Assembly (NCBI GenBank): GCA_046596415.1
Contig: JBKJML010000099.1
Coordinates: 1-9,064, forward strand
DNA: 9,064 nucleotides
Source of the DNA: JBKJML01 sp046596415
Lineage (GTDB): Bacteria; Actinomycetota; Thermoleophilia; Gaiellales; Gaiellaceae
Reading direction: 5' to 3'
Shown: positions 1-7,293 of the stretch, in pieces
Numbering within the stretch: position 1 is the first letter of the stretch
Layout: each line of letters opens with the position of its first letter
Notes under the pieces: model-generated
What the model was told of the DNA's origin: nothing
Database searches by the model: none
The model's input: the letters and a program-made list of their open reading frames with translations, nothing else
Position numbers and translations under genes: made by a program

Positions 1-514
1 TGATCGCGTCCATCGCGCTCTCCGGCACCCGGACGACCGCGCCGAGGTGGGCGAGCGTCGTTTCGGCGAGCGCGAGGTGCTCCTCGCCCGCGTGCGCTCC
101 CGCGCAGAGGCCCGCCATCCCCTCGTGCACGGTCGCGGGGGTGTTCGGCATCGCGCGCACGACCGGGATGCCGTCGGCCAGGTGCCGCTCGATTGCCTTC
201 GTCGGGATCGCGGCGGCGATCGTCAACACGGTCTGCCCGGGGACGATCGCGCTGCCGGCGTCGGCGAGGAGCGCCTCGATGTCCTGCGGCTTGACCGCGA
301 TCACGACGAGTGTCGCTCCCTGGACGGCGGCGCGGTTATCGGTCGTCGTAGTGACGCCGTGGCGCGTCGCGAGCTCCTCGAGCCGTTCGGTGCGCCGGCC
401 GGTGACGACGATGTCCGCCGCCGTGTGCCGGCCCGACGAGAGGAGACCCACGACGAGGGCCTCGCCGATCCGCCCGGCGCCGAGAATTGCGATCCGCGTG
501 CTGGAGGTTTCCAT
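1..514 (-). CDS. proC: Pyrroline-5-carboxylate reductase (ProC), N-terminal part, cut by window edge
   Basis: Reading leftwards from an ATG at 514-512, 171 full codons are visible and the gene continues past base 1. The protein begins METSSTRIAILGAGRIGEAL, a Rossmann NAD(P)-binding start with the glycine motif GAGRIG at residues 12-17. It continues with VKPQD at 74-78 and the family hallmark RAMPNTPA at 120-127. These are characteristic of ProC, which reduces 1-pyrroline-5-carboxylate to L-proline in the cytoplasm as the last step of proline synthesis. Family members are about 270 residues, so roughly 100 residues, including the helical dimerisation domain, lie outside the window. The start lies 16 bases past the stop of the upstream epimerase-like gene, so it is probably the third gene of that operon. 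There is a GGGG immediately before ATG but no well-spaced Shine-Dalgarno. The family call is secure; the activity was not tested against ProC-like paralogues. Confidence 0.93.
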   Translation of the reverse strand, partial: METSSTRIAILGAGRIGEALVVGLLSSGRHTAADIVVTGRRTERLEELATRHGVTTTTDNRAAVQGATLVVIAVKPQDIEALLADAGSAIVPGQTVLTIAAAIPTKAIERHLADGIPVVRAMPNTPATVHEGMAGLCAGAHAGEEHLALAETTLAHLGAVVRVPESAMDAI

Positions 515-530
515 CCCCGGAGTCTAGGTA

Positions 531-1328
531 TCAGCCGGTCAGGGCTCGCAGGCGACGGAGGCCCTCGGCACGTCGCTCGATCCCGATCGTCCCGTCGGCT
601 CCGACGCCCGGCGCCTCGAGCGTGATGTGGCCGCCGTAGCCCCGAGCACGCAGACCGGCAAAGAAGGTGACAAAGTCGATGCGTCCCTCGCCCGGGATCC
701 GGTAGCAACGGACGCCGGCTTCGTCCAGAAGCGAGCCGGCGAAGTCCTTGACGTGGACGTGCTCGACAAGGTCTCGCTCCCAGAGCCAGTCGGCTTCGAG
801 AGCCGCTTCGAGCTCGTCGTGCAAGGCCAGGAACTCCGTGTCGAGTGTGACCCGGCATCTCTCGTCGAGCTCACAGGCGCGGCGGACGTTCTCGAGCGGC
901 GATCCGACGCGTGCAGGAATCGTCTCGACCGTTAGCACGAGCTCGCTGCGCGTCGCCGCATCGAGCAGCGCGGGCAGCGCGGCGAGGTTTCGCTCGAGCA
1001 GGGAGTCGCCGATCGGAAGCTCCCAGAGGTGAAGGACCGTGATCGAGGCGCCGACCTGTTGTGCAAGTCCGAGATTGAGGTCGAACAGGGCGAGAGCCTC
1101 GGACGGGTCTTCCGCCGACAAGCCGGCCCCGATCGATTTCTCGAGGTGGACGACCGGGAACGAGATCCCGGTCGACCGGAAGTGGGCGGCGACGTCGTCG
1201 ATCGCGTCGAGCCAGGACCGAAAGGTCACCACCTCCATCCCGTCGGCTCCGGCCGGGCAGCGGGCGGTCCGCTGCCAGTCGGGGTACTCGGGCCAGCGCG
1301 AGTCGGTGCCCGTGCAGGCCAGGATCAT
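531..1328 (-). CDS. Sugar phosphate isomerase/epimerase-like TIM-barrel protein (AP-endonuclease 2 superfamily)
   Basis: A 265-residue protein starts at ATG 1328-1326, inside the stop of the upstream DNA glycosylase (ATGA overlap), which fixes the start. The pattern fits the xylose-isomerase-like TIM barrel (Pfam AP_endonuc_2). Acidic and histidine residues sit at successive strand ends: VETIPA with E135, TLDTEF with D163, EHVHVKD with H190/H192, and TLEAPG with E238. E135, D163, H192 and E238 match in order and spacing the single-metal site of tagatose/psicose 3-epimerase-type enzymes. Other strand-like segments are VVHLEKS near 59-65 and VLHLWE at 98-103. The substrate cannot be read from sequence. 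Relatives isomerise or epimerise sugars or sugar phosphates, and endonuclease IV shares the fold. The endonuclease IV signature DTCH is replaced here by DTEF, which argues against a classical trinuclear-zinc endonuclease. It is a cytosolic protein; no signal peptide is visible. Confidence 0.8.
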   Translation of the reverse strand: MILACTGTDSRWPEYPDWQRTARCPAGADGMEVVTFRSWLDAIDDVAAHFRSTGISFPVVHLEKSIGAGLSAEDPSEALALFDLNLGLAQQVGASITVLHLWELPIGDSLLERNLAALPALLDAATRSELVLTVETIPARVGSPLENVRRACELDERCRVTLDTEFLALHDELEAALEADWLWERDLVEHVHVKDFAGSLLDEAGVRCYRIPGEGRIDFVTFFAGLRARGYGGHITLEAPGVGADGTIGIERRAEGLRRLRALTG

Positions 1329-2194
1329 GCGGCGTAGCGGGTTCGCACCCGCGCCTGGCGGCCGGCCGCCGCGTTCGCGCCCGGGACGAGGCCGCGCTGC
1401 CAGCCGGCCAGCAGGTAGGCGCACGCGAGGCCGGCCCACTCGCCGTAGGGGGCGAGGAGCGCCGCCGTCTCTTCCGGCTCCGGCCAACGGCCCCAGAGGG
1501 CGGCGCAGAGCTTCATCAGGCCGAGGTCGCCGACGATCGCGTGGTCGAAGCGGCCGAGCCCCTCCATCGAGACGACGCCGAGCGACCATGGCCCGAGCCC
1601 GCGCTCGCGCAGTAGCCGCGCCGCGGCGGCCTCGAGCGGGACGTCGCGCAGCCGCTCGACGTCGAGATCGCGGCAGATCCGGACGAGCGTCGAGCCACGG
1701 TGGGTCGCGAGACCGTGACGGCGCAGGCCGACGGGGGAGAACGCCGCCAGGTCGGCAGTGAGCGGCGGGGCGTGCAGCCCGTCGGCCACCACCGGCATCC
1801 GCTCCCGGATCACGCGCCGCTCGATCGCGCGGGCGAGCTGCGCCTCGATCAGCTGTCCTGCGACGGCCCGCAGGAGCGAGTGAGCGACGGTAGCGGTGCG
1901 CGCCGGGCGCATCCCCCGCAGCGCCGAAAGCGACGGCCCGAGCAGCGGATCGGCAGCGAAGCGGAGCAGGAACTCCGAATGGTCGTCGTCGAGCGCGAGC
2001 ACGAAGCGCATCCGCTCGACGGCAGCGTCGCTCGTGGCGCGGATCGTCACCGTGCCGTCCGGGCCCTGCCACGCGCGCGCCCACTCGTCGCCGCCGAGTG
2101 TGGCTGTCACGACCCCGGCCGCGACTCGCTTCGTCGCGTCGCCGAACCCGGCGGAAAGGCGTAGGAGATAGGCCCCGGCGGGGCGGATGAGCAC
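1325..2194 (-). CDS. DNA-3-methyladenine glycosylase II family protein (AlkA-like, HhH-GPD)
   Basis: This is a predicted 289-residue base-excision-repair glycosylase that would remove alkylated bases from DNA and leave an abasic site. The C-terminal half carries the helix-hairpin-helix at about 194-207, with GLGPWSLG. It is followed after a short loop by GRFDHAIVGDLGLMKL, where D223 occupies the position of the catalytic Asp of AlkA. The N-terminal 90 residues form the mixed alpha/beta AlkA_N-like region typical of actinobacterial members (RPAGAYLLRLS near the start). The reading frame stays open far upstream but would then run under the divergent methyltransferase gene, so a start in the intergenic region is needed. 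GTG at 2194 has GGGAGG 11 bases upstream and is preferred. GTG at 2206 is the alternative. The stop overlaps the start of the epimerase-like gene (ATGA), implying translational coupling. I see no HhH-GPD iron-sulfur cysteine cluster, consistent with AlkA rather than Nth/MutY. Confidence 0.85.
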   Translation of the reverse strand: MLIRPAGAYLLRLSAGFGDATKRVAAGVVTATLGGDEWARAWQGPDGTVTIRATSDAAVERMRFVLALDDDHSEFLLRFAADPLLGPSLSALRGMRPARTATVAHSLLRAVAGQLIEAQLARAIERRVIRERMPVVADGLHAPPLTADLAAFSPVGLRRHGLATHRGSTLVRICRDLDVERLRDVPLEAAAARLLRERGLGPWSLGVVSMEGLGRFDHAIVGDLGLMKLCAALWGRWPEPEETAALLAPYGEWAGLACAYLLAGWQRGLVPGANAAAGRQARVRTRYAA

Positions 2195-2272
2195 TTCGGC
2201 AGCCACCTCCCGAAGATAGAGGATCGGGCGGGCGCCATCCGGACAGCCTGCGGGCGCGGTACCGTCGCCTCG
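2195..2272. promoter_or_regulatory. Divergent intergenic region, probable bidirectional promoter
   Basis: This 78-bp gap separates the leftward glycosylase-epimerase-proC genes from the rightward methyltransferase-to-korB run, so both promoters should lie in or just inside it. The only clear element is GGGAGG (on the minus strand, within 2205-2210), a plausible ribosome binding site for the GTG start at 2194. A loose AT-containing patch, GATAGAGGAT at about 2214-2223, might serve as a -10 region for the rightward genes. I could not pair it with a convincing -35. No Shine-Dalgarno precedes the ATG at 2273. Confidence 0.45.
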
Positions 2273-2884
2273 ATGGGGATCGTCGACCGTGTCTCGCTGC
2301 GCTCGCGCCGCCGCAAGCTCGGCCTCTTCATGGAGGCGATGCGCCCGACCGCGGCGACCACGGTGCTCGACGTCGGCGTCGATGACTTCGGCTTCGGCGA
2401 GCATCCCGGCTGCGGGACGCTCAACTTCTTCGAGGAGCTCTACCCGTGGCAGGAGCGGATCACCGCGCTCGGCCTGCACGAGGGGCTCACGTTCCGCGAG
2501 CGCTACCCCGGCGCAAGCTACGTCCAGGGCGACGCGACCGCGCTGCCGTTCGCCGACGACAGCTTCGACATCACCTTCTCGAACGCCGTGATCGAGCACG
2601 TCGGCCCGCGCGTCAAGCAGCGGGCCTTCGTCGAGGAGGCGCTGCGTGTCTCCGGCCGGGTGTTCCTCACCACTCCGAACCGTTGGTTCCCGGTCGAGGT
2701 CCACACGCGCGCCCCACTCGTCCACTGGCTGCCCGACCGCTACGCCCATCGCGCCTACGACCTGATCGGCAAGCCGTGGGCGAAGGAGAATCACCTGCTC
2801 GGCCCCGCCGACCTCGAGGCGCTCTTCCCCGTGCCTGTGCGGATCGTCAATCTCGGCCTGACGCTGGTGGCGATCGTTGACTAA
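2273..2884 (+). CDS. Class I SAM-dependent methyltransferase (Methyltransf_11-like)
   Basis: This 203-residue cytosolic protein has a Rossmann methyltransferase layout. The motif I strand is TTVLDVGVDD at residues 29-38, in which the usual GxGxG loop is replaced by GVDDFGFG. VQGDATALPF at 84-93 is followed by DDSFDITFSNAVIEHVG at 95-111, the classic post-motif II/motif III region (D-x-x-LPF...FD...s.avieH) of small-molecule methyltransferases. VFLTTPNRWFPVEVH follows near 124-138, resembling lipid, sugar and ubiquinone-type methyltransferases. The acceptor is unknown. Its 3' end overlaps an O-antigen ligase/polymerase-like membrane protein by 8 bases, so a glycan or lipid-linked saccharide substrate is an attractive inference, but only an inference. 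ATG at 2273 is the first start after the divergent region and has no clear Shine-Dalgarno, so the transcript may be leaderless. Confidence 0.82.
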   Translation: MGIVDRVSLRSRRRKLGLFMEAMRPTAATTVLDVGVDDFGFGEHPGCGTLNFFEELYPWQERITALGLHEGLTFRERYPGASYVQGDATALPFADDSFDITFSNAVIEHVGPRVKQRAFVEEALRVSGRVFLTTPNRWFPVEVHTRAPLVHWLPDRYAHRAYDLIGKPWAKENHLLGPADLEALFPVPVRIVNLGLTLVAIVD

Positions 2885-4214
2885 TCGAATCGCAACCGGG
2901 GCAGTTGCGGTGCTGATCGTCGGGCTCGCGTTCCATAACGCGGCGATGGCTGCGCTCTGGCGTGCCGGCCTTCGCGACGGGCCGCTCACCGTGGTCGCCG
3001 CCTGGAAGGAGGCGCTCCTCGCGCTCGCGCTCGGCGTCGTCGCCTGGCGGACACTGCGCGACCGTCGCTTGCCGTTCACGCCGAACGCGGTCGACGCGCT
3101 GGCGGCGCTGTTTGCGCTCCTCGTCGTCCTCTATGCGGTGCTGCCGCAGGGCTGGCTCGACGGTGAGGCCGACCAGCGGGCGGTCGCCTATGGCCTGCGC
3201 TCGGCGCTCGTGCCGGTCGGCGCCTGGTTCCTCGGCCGCTCGGTGCCGCTGCCGCTCGAGCGCCTGCGCGCGCTTGCGATCGGCGTCGCCGCGGCGGTCG
3301 CTGCGATCGGGCTCGTTGATCTTTACGCGGTCTCGCTCGACTGGTGGCGGCACTCCGGCGCGGTCGGCTGGTACCGCGACCAGCTCGATCTCGACTACGG
3401 CAAGGCGCTCTCGGGCCTGCCGGAGAACTTCGTCTACAACGACGGTGACGAGCGGCCCGAGCGACGGCTCGTCTCGACCTTCCTGAGCCCGCTCGCGACC
3501 GCGCACCTGCTCGTCGTCGCGCTGCTTGGTCTGACGGCCGTCCGCCGCAGCCGCTGGACGGCGCCGCTCGCCGCGCTCCTGCTCGCCGGGCTCCTCTTCA
3601 GCTACTCGCGCTCCGCGCTCGCGGCCCTGGCGGGCGGCCTCGTTGTGCTCGCTCTCGCCCTGCGCCGCCTCTGGCCGGCTGCCGCGGCGCTCGCGCTCGT
3701 CGTCGTCGGAGTCGCGTTCGTGAAGGCGTATCCGTCGATTGGGCCGGAGACGACGTTCACGCCGGCCGAGCTCGTCTTCCAGCGCGAGAACGCTGCCAAG
3801 TCACCTCTGCGGAGCGGTGACCCGCTCGACCCGAGCGAGTCCTCGACGGCGAGTCACTGGCGTAACCTGCGCGACGGCATCGACACGGTCGTGCACCACC
3901 CGCAGGGCTTCGGGCTCGGCAACGCCGGCACGAGCGCGCGCCGCACCGGCACCGAGTTGAAGGCGGGCGAGTCGACCTACACCGAGCTCGGGGTCGAGAC
4001 GGGCCTGCTCGGGATGCTGGCGTTCGTCGGCTGGGGCCTCGGAGCGCTGTGGCTGCTCGTTCGGCGTGAGCCGTGGCTCGCTGCGGCGTTCGCGGCCGTG
4101 CTGGCGATCGCGCTCCAGACGGACGTGCTCGGCGTGCCCTGGCTCGCCTACTGCCTCTGGGCTCTCGCCGGCACGGCAGCCTCGCGCGCGCCGTTATCGT
4201 CCCGGGTGCGATGA
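2877..4214 (+). CDS. O-antigen ligase / Wzy-type polysaccharide polymerase family membrane protein
   Basis: This 445-residue, very hydrophobic protein has about ten predicted membrane segments: near residues 5-27, 38-52, 70-88, several between 105 and 150, 200-220, 224-242, 247-268, 272-286, and the C-terminal pair around 370-390 and 398-430. It has the family layout of Wzy_C/O-antigen ligases. SRSALAALAGG at 244-254 follows a helix. A large hydrophilic, presumably extracytoplasmic, stretch runs from about 287 to 365. It includes HHPQGFGLGNAG at 340-351, followed by ESTYTELGVETGLLG, matching the conserved H-x-P-x-GxGLG ... E..GllG pattern. Such proteins join or polymerise lipid-linked glycans at the outer face of the membrane. 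The TTG start at 2877 has GGTGG six bases upstream and overlaps the methyltransferase end by 8 bases; GTG at 2910 is an alternative. No glycosyltransferase cluster is visible nearby, so the glycan is unknown. Confidence 0.8.
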   Translation: MTNRIATGAVAVLIVGLAFHNAAMAALWRAGLRDGPLTVVAAWKEALLALALGVVAWRTLRDRRLPFTPNAVDALAALFALLVVLYAVLPQGWLDGEADQRAVAYGLRSALVPVGAWFLGRSVPLPLERLRALAIGVAAAVAAIGLVDLYAVSLDWWRHSGAVGWYRDQLDLDYGKALSGLPENFVYNDGDERPERRLVSTFLSPLATAHLLVVALLGLTAVRRSRWTAPLAALLLAGLLFSYSRSALAALAGGLVVLALALRRLWPAAAALALVVVGVAFVKAYPSIGPETTFTPAELVFQRENAAKSPLRSGDPLDPSESSTASHWRNLRDGIDTVVHHPQGFGLGNAGTSARRTGTELKAGESTYTELGVETGLLGMLAFVGWGLGALWLLVRREPWLAAAFAAVLAIALQTDVLGVPWLAYCLWALAGTAASRAPLSSRVR

Positions 4215-4696
4215 GCATCGACCCTCGCGTCGGCATCGGCCACGTCCATCTGAAGGTGGCGGACATCGACCGCTCGCTCGCCTTCTGGCGCGGCGTGCTC
4301 GGCTTCGAGGTGCAGCAGCGGCTCGGCGATCAGGCGGCGTTCGTCTCGGCCGGCGACTACCACCATCACATTGCGCTCAACACCTGGGAGTCGAAGGGTG
4401 GTTCGCCGCCACCGCGCGGGACGACCGGTCTCTACCACGTCGCCGTCCTCTATCCCGATCGCAGGACGCTCGCCGAGGCGCTGCGCAGCGTGCTCGCTGC
4501 CGGGATCCCGCTCGTCGGCGCGACCGACCACGGTGTCAGCGAGGCGCTCTACCTGAGCGACCCCGACGGGAACGGCGTCGAGCTCTACCGTGACCGCCCG
4601 CAGGAGGAGTGGCCGCGGCCGCCCGACGGCTCCGAGGGGGTGGCGATGTTCAACGCACCCCTCGACCTCGATGCCTTGTTGGCCGAGCTCGACTGA
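4211..4696 (+). CDS. VOC family protein (glyoxalase / extradiol dioxygenase fold)
   Basis: This 161-residue protein begins MSIDPRVGIGHVHLKVADID and has two beta-alpha-beta3 repeats of the vicinal oxygen chelate fold. Candidate metal ligands are H11 in GHVHLKV, H76 in YHVAVLYP and E124 in GNGVELYRDRP, the usual H/H/E triad. The segment YHHHIALNTWES near 53-64 closely resembles the catechol-2,3-dioxygenase (CatE)-like branch, so a ring-cleaving or other metal-dependent lyase/dioxygenase activity is plausible. It is much shorter than two-domain extradiol dioxygenases (about 285-300 residues), so the substrate is open and glyoxalase or thiol-transferase relatives are possible. The ATG lies inside the stop of the membrane protein (ATGA), and its own stop overlaps the next start (TGATG), so it is translated in a coupled chain. 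Confidence 0.85.
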   Translation: MSIDPRVGIGHVHLKVADIDRSLAFWRGVLGFEVQQRLGDQAAFVSAGDYHHHIALNTWESKGGSPPPRGTTGLYHVAVLYPDRRTLAEALRSVLAAGIPLVGATDHGVSEALYLSDPDGNGVELYRDRPQEEWPRPPDGSEGVAMFNAPLDLDALLAELD

Positions 4697-4923
4697 TGGG
4701 GAAGGGCTACGCCGAAGGCCCTGCGGCCGACGAGGCGGAGCGCCGGCTCGACGAGCTCGAGCGCGGGGTCGAGGAGGTGCCCGAGGAGCGGTCGGCGGTC
4801 CACGGCTCGACAGAGGACGAGCCGGCGTCACACTTCCTCGGCTGGCTCGACGAGGTCGATCCCGACGCGCTCTTCGAGAGCGGCGCCGCGTGGGGGATCA
4901 AGATCGTTCGCATGCGGGCGTGA
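4696..4923 (+). CDS. Small acidic hypothetical protein, 75 residues
   Basis: I do not recognise this protein. It starts at the ATG in TGATG, overlapping the VOC stop by one base, and its stop overlaps the GTG of the next gene (GTGA). That gapless fit between two clear genes is the main support for it being real. The first half (residues about 10-32) is rich in Glu, Asp and Arg, with a helix-like heptad of Leu/Val (RRLDELERGVEEV). The second half contains FLGWLDEVDPDALFESG and ends in IKIVRMRA. There is no signal peptide, membrane segment, cysteine or obvious catalytic motif. Codon use is as GC-rich as the neighbours. It may be an accessory to the VOC or acetyltransferase proteins, but nothing in the sequence shows this. 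Confidence 0.65.
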   Translation: MGKGYAEGPAADEAERRLDELERGVEEVPEERSAVHGSTEDEPASHFLGWLDEVDPDALFESGAAWGIKIVRMRA

Positions 4924-5423
4924 CCGCCGAGACCGAGCGGCTCCGTGGCGAGCCGCTGGCGCCGAAGCACCTCGACGAGTTGGCGGCGATCCTCGGCGAC
5001 CCTCGCGTTGGTGCAACCCTGGGCGGTGTGAGGACGCGCGCGGAGACGGCGGAGCGGCTCGCCATCCACGTTGCGCACCGGGAGCGTGAGGGCTTCGGCT
5101 ATCGCCTCTGGCGCGACCGCGAGGGCAGGCTCGTCGGCCGCGGCGGTCCGGAGCGAAAGATTGTCGAAGGAAGGCTGCAGGTCGAGGTCGGCTACGCGGT
5201 CGTGCCGGAGTGCTGGGGCCAGGGGTATGCGACCGAGATCGCGAGCGCCTCGATCCGGGAGGCCTTCGAGCAGCACGGGCTTCGCGAGGTCGTCTGCTAC
5301 ACGCTGACCGGCAACACCGCCTCGCGGCGCGTGATGGAGAAGGCCGGCTTCACGTACGAGCACGACTTCGAGCACCCGCCGTGGGGCTTGCATGCGCTCT
5401 ACCGCCTGCGCGCCGGCGGGTAG
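4920..5423 (+). CDS. GNAT family N-acetyltransferase (RimJ/RimL-like)
   Basis: This 167-residue protein starts at a GTG that overlaps the previous stop (GTGA). It opens with TAETERLRGEPLAPKHLDEL, the usual beta1-alpha1 of RimJ/RimL-type acetyltransferases. VEVGYAVVPECWGQGYATEI follows, with the acetyl-CoA pyrophosphate loop WGQGYA at 99-104. TGNTASRRVMEKAGF comes next, the typical N-x-x-S-x-x-V-x-E-K-x-G-F motif B, then an aromatic C-terminal strand. Enzymes of this group transfer acetyl from acetyl-CoA to protein N-termini, aminoglycosides or small amines. The acceptor here cannot be named. The gene ends 19 bases before korA, so it probably shares a transcript with korA, but a functional link is not evident. 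Confidence 0.88.
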   Translation: MTAETERLRGEPLAPKHLDELAAILGDPRVGATLGGVRTRAETAERLAIHVAHREREGFGYRLWRDREGRLVGRGGPERKIVEGRLQVEVGYAVVPECWGQGYATEIASASIREAFEQHGLREVVCYTLTGNTASRRVMEKAGFTYEHDFEHPPWGLHALYRLRAGG

Positions 5424-5442
5424 CCGCGCGGCTGGCTGTGCT

Positions 5443-7293
5443 ATGCCTATGGCTATGAAACCGGTCGAGCAGCTCGATCGCGTCATCATCCGCTTCGCCG
5501 GCGATTCAGGCGACGGGATGCAGCTCACGGGCGATCGCTTCACGAGCGAGACCGCGATGTTCGGCAACGACCTCGCGACCTTCCCGGACTTCCCGGCCGA
5601 GATTCGCGCCCCGGCCGGCTCGCTGCCGGGTGTGTCGGGCTTCCAGGTCCACTTCGCCGACCACGACATCCTGACGCCGGGCGACCAGCCGAACGTGCTC
5701 GTAGCGATGAACCCGGCGGCGCTGAAGACGAACCTCATGGATTTGCCGAAGGGCGGCACGCTGATCGTCAACACCGACGCGTTCAACGAGCGCAATCTTC
5801 AGAAGGCGGGTTACGCGGCAAATCCGCTCGAGGACGGGTCGGTCGCCGACTACAACGTCCACCCGGTGGCGCTCACGACGATGACGATCGAGGCGCTCAA
5901 GGGGATCGACGTGACCCCGCGCGAGGCGGAGCGCTCGAAGAACATGTTCGCGCTGGGCCTGATGTCCTGGCTCTATCACCGCCCGACCGAGGGCACGATC
6001 GCCTACATCGACAAGAAGTTCGGCTCGAAGCCGACGATCGCCGAGGCGAACATCACCGCTTTCAAGGCCGGCTACGCGTTCGGCGAGACGACCGAGGGCT
6101 TCGCCGTCTCCTACGAGGTGAAGCCGGCGAACCTGCCGCCCGGCCGCTACCGCCAGATCACCGGCAACACGGCGCTCGCCTACGGCCTGATCGCCGCCTC
6201 ACGGCAGGCGAAGCTGCCGCTCTTCCTCGGCGCCTACCCGATCACCCCCGCCTCCTCGATCCTCGAGGAGCTGGCCGGCAGAAAGTCGTTCGGGGTGAAG
6301 ACCTTCCAGGCCGAGGACGAGATCGCGGCCGTTGGCGCGGCGCTCGGCGCCTCCTTCGGCGGCGCGCTCGGTGTGACCGCCTCCTCTGGCCCCGGGATCG
6401 TGCTGAAGTCGGAGACGATCGGCCTTGCCGTGGCGCTCGAGCTGCCGCTCGTGATCCTGAACATCCAGCGCGCCGGGCCCTCGACAGGGATGCCGACGAA
6501 GCCGGAGCAGGCAGACCTCTTGATGGTGCTCTACGGACGCAACTCGGAGAGCCCGCTGCCGGTGATCGCAGCCTCCACCCCGTCGCAGTGCTTCCACGCG
6601 GCGATCGAGGCGGCGCGGATCGCACTCAAGTACCGCACACCCGTCTTCCTGCTCTCGGACGCCTATCTCGCGAACGGCTCGGAGCCCTGGCTGATCCCGG
6701 CTGTCGACTCGCTGCCCGACATCTCGGTCGCGTTCGCGACGCAGCCGAATGACGGCGAGGACTTCCATCCGTACAAGCGCGACGAGGTGACGCTCGCACG
6801 ACCGTGGGCGGTCCCTGGCACGCCGGGACTCGAGCATCGGATCGGTGGGCTCGAGAAGGCGGACGGGACCGGCAACATCTCCTACGACCCCGACAACCAC
6901 GACCGGATGGTGCGGCTGCGCGCCGCGAAGGTGGCGGGGATCGCGGCCGACATCCCGGAGCTCGCGGTCGACGACCCTGACGGGGCCGATACGCTCGTGC
7001 TCGGTTGGGGCTCGACGTACGGGCCGATCGGCGCCGCCGTTCGGCGCGTGCGGGGGAATGGCCAGAAGGTGGCGCACGCGCACCTCCACTATCTGAACCC
7101 GTTCCCGCGCAACACCGGCGAGGTGCTGCGCAGCTACGACAAGGTGCTGATCCCGGAGATGAACCTCGGCCAACTGCTGAAGCTCGTGCGAGCCGAGTTC
7201 CTCGTCGACGCGGTCGGCTACAACAAGGTGCGCGGGATGCCGTTCCGCTCCAGCGAGCTCGCCGAGGCGATCGAAGCGGTGGTGAAGCAGTGA
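5443..7293 (+). CDS. korA: 2-oxoacid:ferredoxin oxidoreductase, alpha subunit with fused gamma domain (KorA)
   Basis: This 616-residue protein is the larger subunit of a two-subunit 2-oxoacid (probably 2-oxoglutarate):ferredoxin oxidoreductase, which makes acyl-CoA, CO2 and reduced ferredoxin. Residues about 12-195 are the gamma domain, with RFAGDSGDGMQLTGDRF at 17-33. From about 240 the alpha (pyrimidine-binding) domain follows, with YPITP at 265-269, FQAEDEIAAVGAALGAS, TASSGPG and QRAGPSTGMPTKPEQADL. This gamma-alpha fusion is the actinobacterial KorA arrangement. The 5' end has three in-frame ATGs spaced six bases apart (5443, 5449, 5455). None has a Shine-Dalgarno, and an upstream in-frame ATG at 5392 lies inside the GNAT gene and is unlikely. 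Any of the three would leave the domain intact. The stop overlaps the next GTG (GTGA). Substrate choice among 2-oxoglutarate, pyruvate and branched 2-oxoacids cannot be settled by eye. Confidence 0.95.
   Translation: MPMAMKPVEQLDRVIIRFAGDSGDGMQLTGDRFTSETAMFGNDLATFPDFPAEIRAPAGSLPGVSGFQVHFADHDILTPGDQPNVLVAMNPAALKTNLMDLPKGGTLIVNTDAFNERNLQKAGYAANPLEDGSVADYNVHPVALTTMTIEALKGIDVTPREAERSKNMFALGLMSWLYHRPTEGTIAYIDKKFGSKPTIAEANITAFKAGYAFGETTEGFAVSYEVKPANLPPGRYRQITGNTALAYGLIAASRQAKLPLFLGAYPITPASSILEELAGRKSFGVKTFQAEDEIAAVGAALGASFGGALGVTASSGPGIVLKSETIGLAVALELPLVILNIQRAGPSTGMPTKPEQADLLMVLYGRNSESPLPVIAASTPSQCFHAAIEAARIALKYRTPVFLLSDAYLANGSEPWLIPAVDSLPDISVAFATQPNDGEDFHPYKRDEVTLARPWAVPGTPGLEHRIGGLEKADGTGNISYDPDNHDRMVRLRAAKVAGIAADIPELAVDDPDGADTLVLGWGSTYGPIGAAVRRVRGNGQKVAHAHLHYLNPFPRNTGEVLRSYDKVLIPEMNLGQLLKLVRAEFLVDAVGYNKVRGMPFRSSELAEAIEAVVKQ

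Noticed and set aside
47..625. 192-codon plus-strand open frame
   Set aside because: Antisense to proC, whose GAGRIG, VKPQD and RAMPNTPA motifs are unmistakable. The plus-strand product is Arg-rich and lacks any domain.
2195..3079. Extension of the DNA glycosylase frame upstream on the minus strand to an ATG at 3079
   Set aside because: It would run antisense through the methyltransferase and into the membrane protein gene. The extra residues have no glycosylase similarity, and the family's normal N-terminus starts near 2194.
5392..5442. korA start at ATG 5392
   Set aside because: It would overlap the GNAT gene by 32 bases and add 17 residues (MRSTACAPAGSRAAGCA) that do not resemble a KorA N-terminus.
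4707..5795. 362-codon open frame on the minus strand
   Set aside because: Crosses three plus-strand genes with overlapping starts and stops; no recognisable domain.
6199..7173. 324-codon open frame on the minus strand
   Set aside because: Antisense to korA, with no motifs and shadow-type composition.
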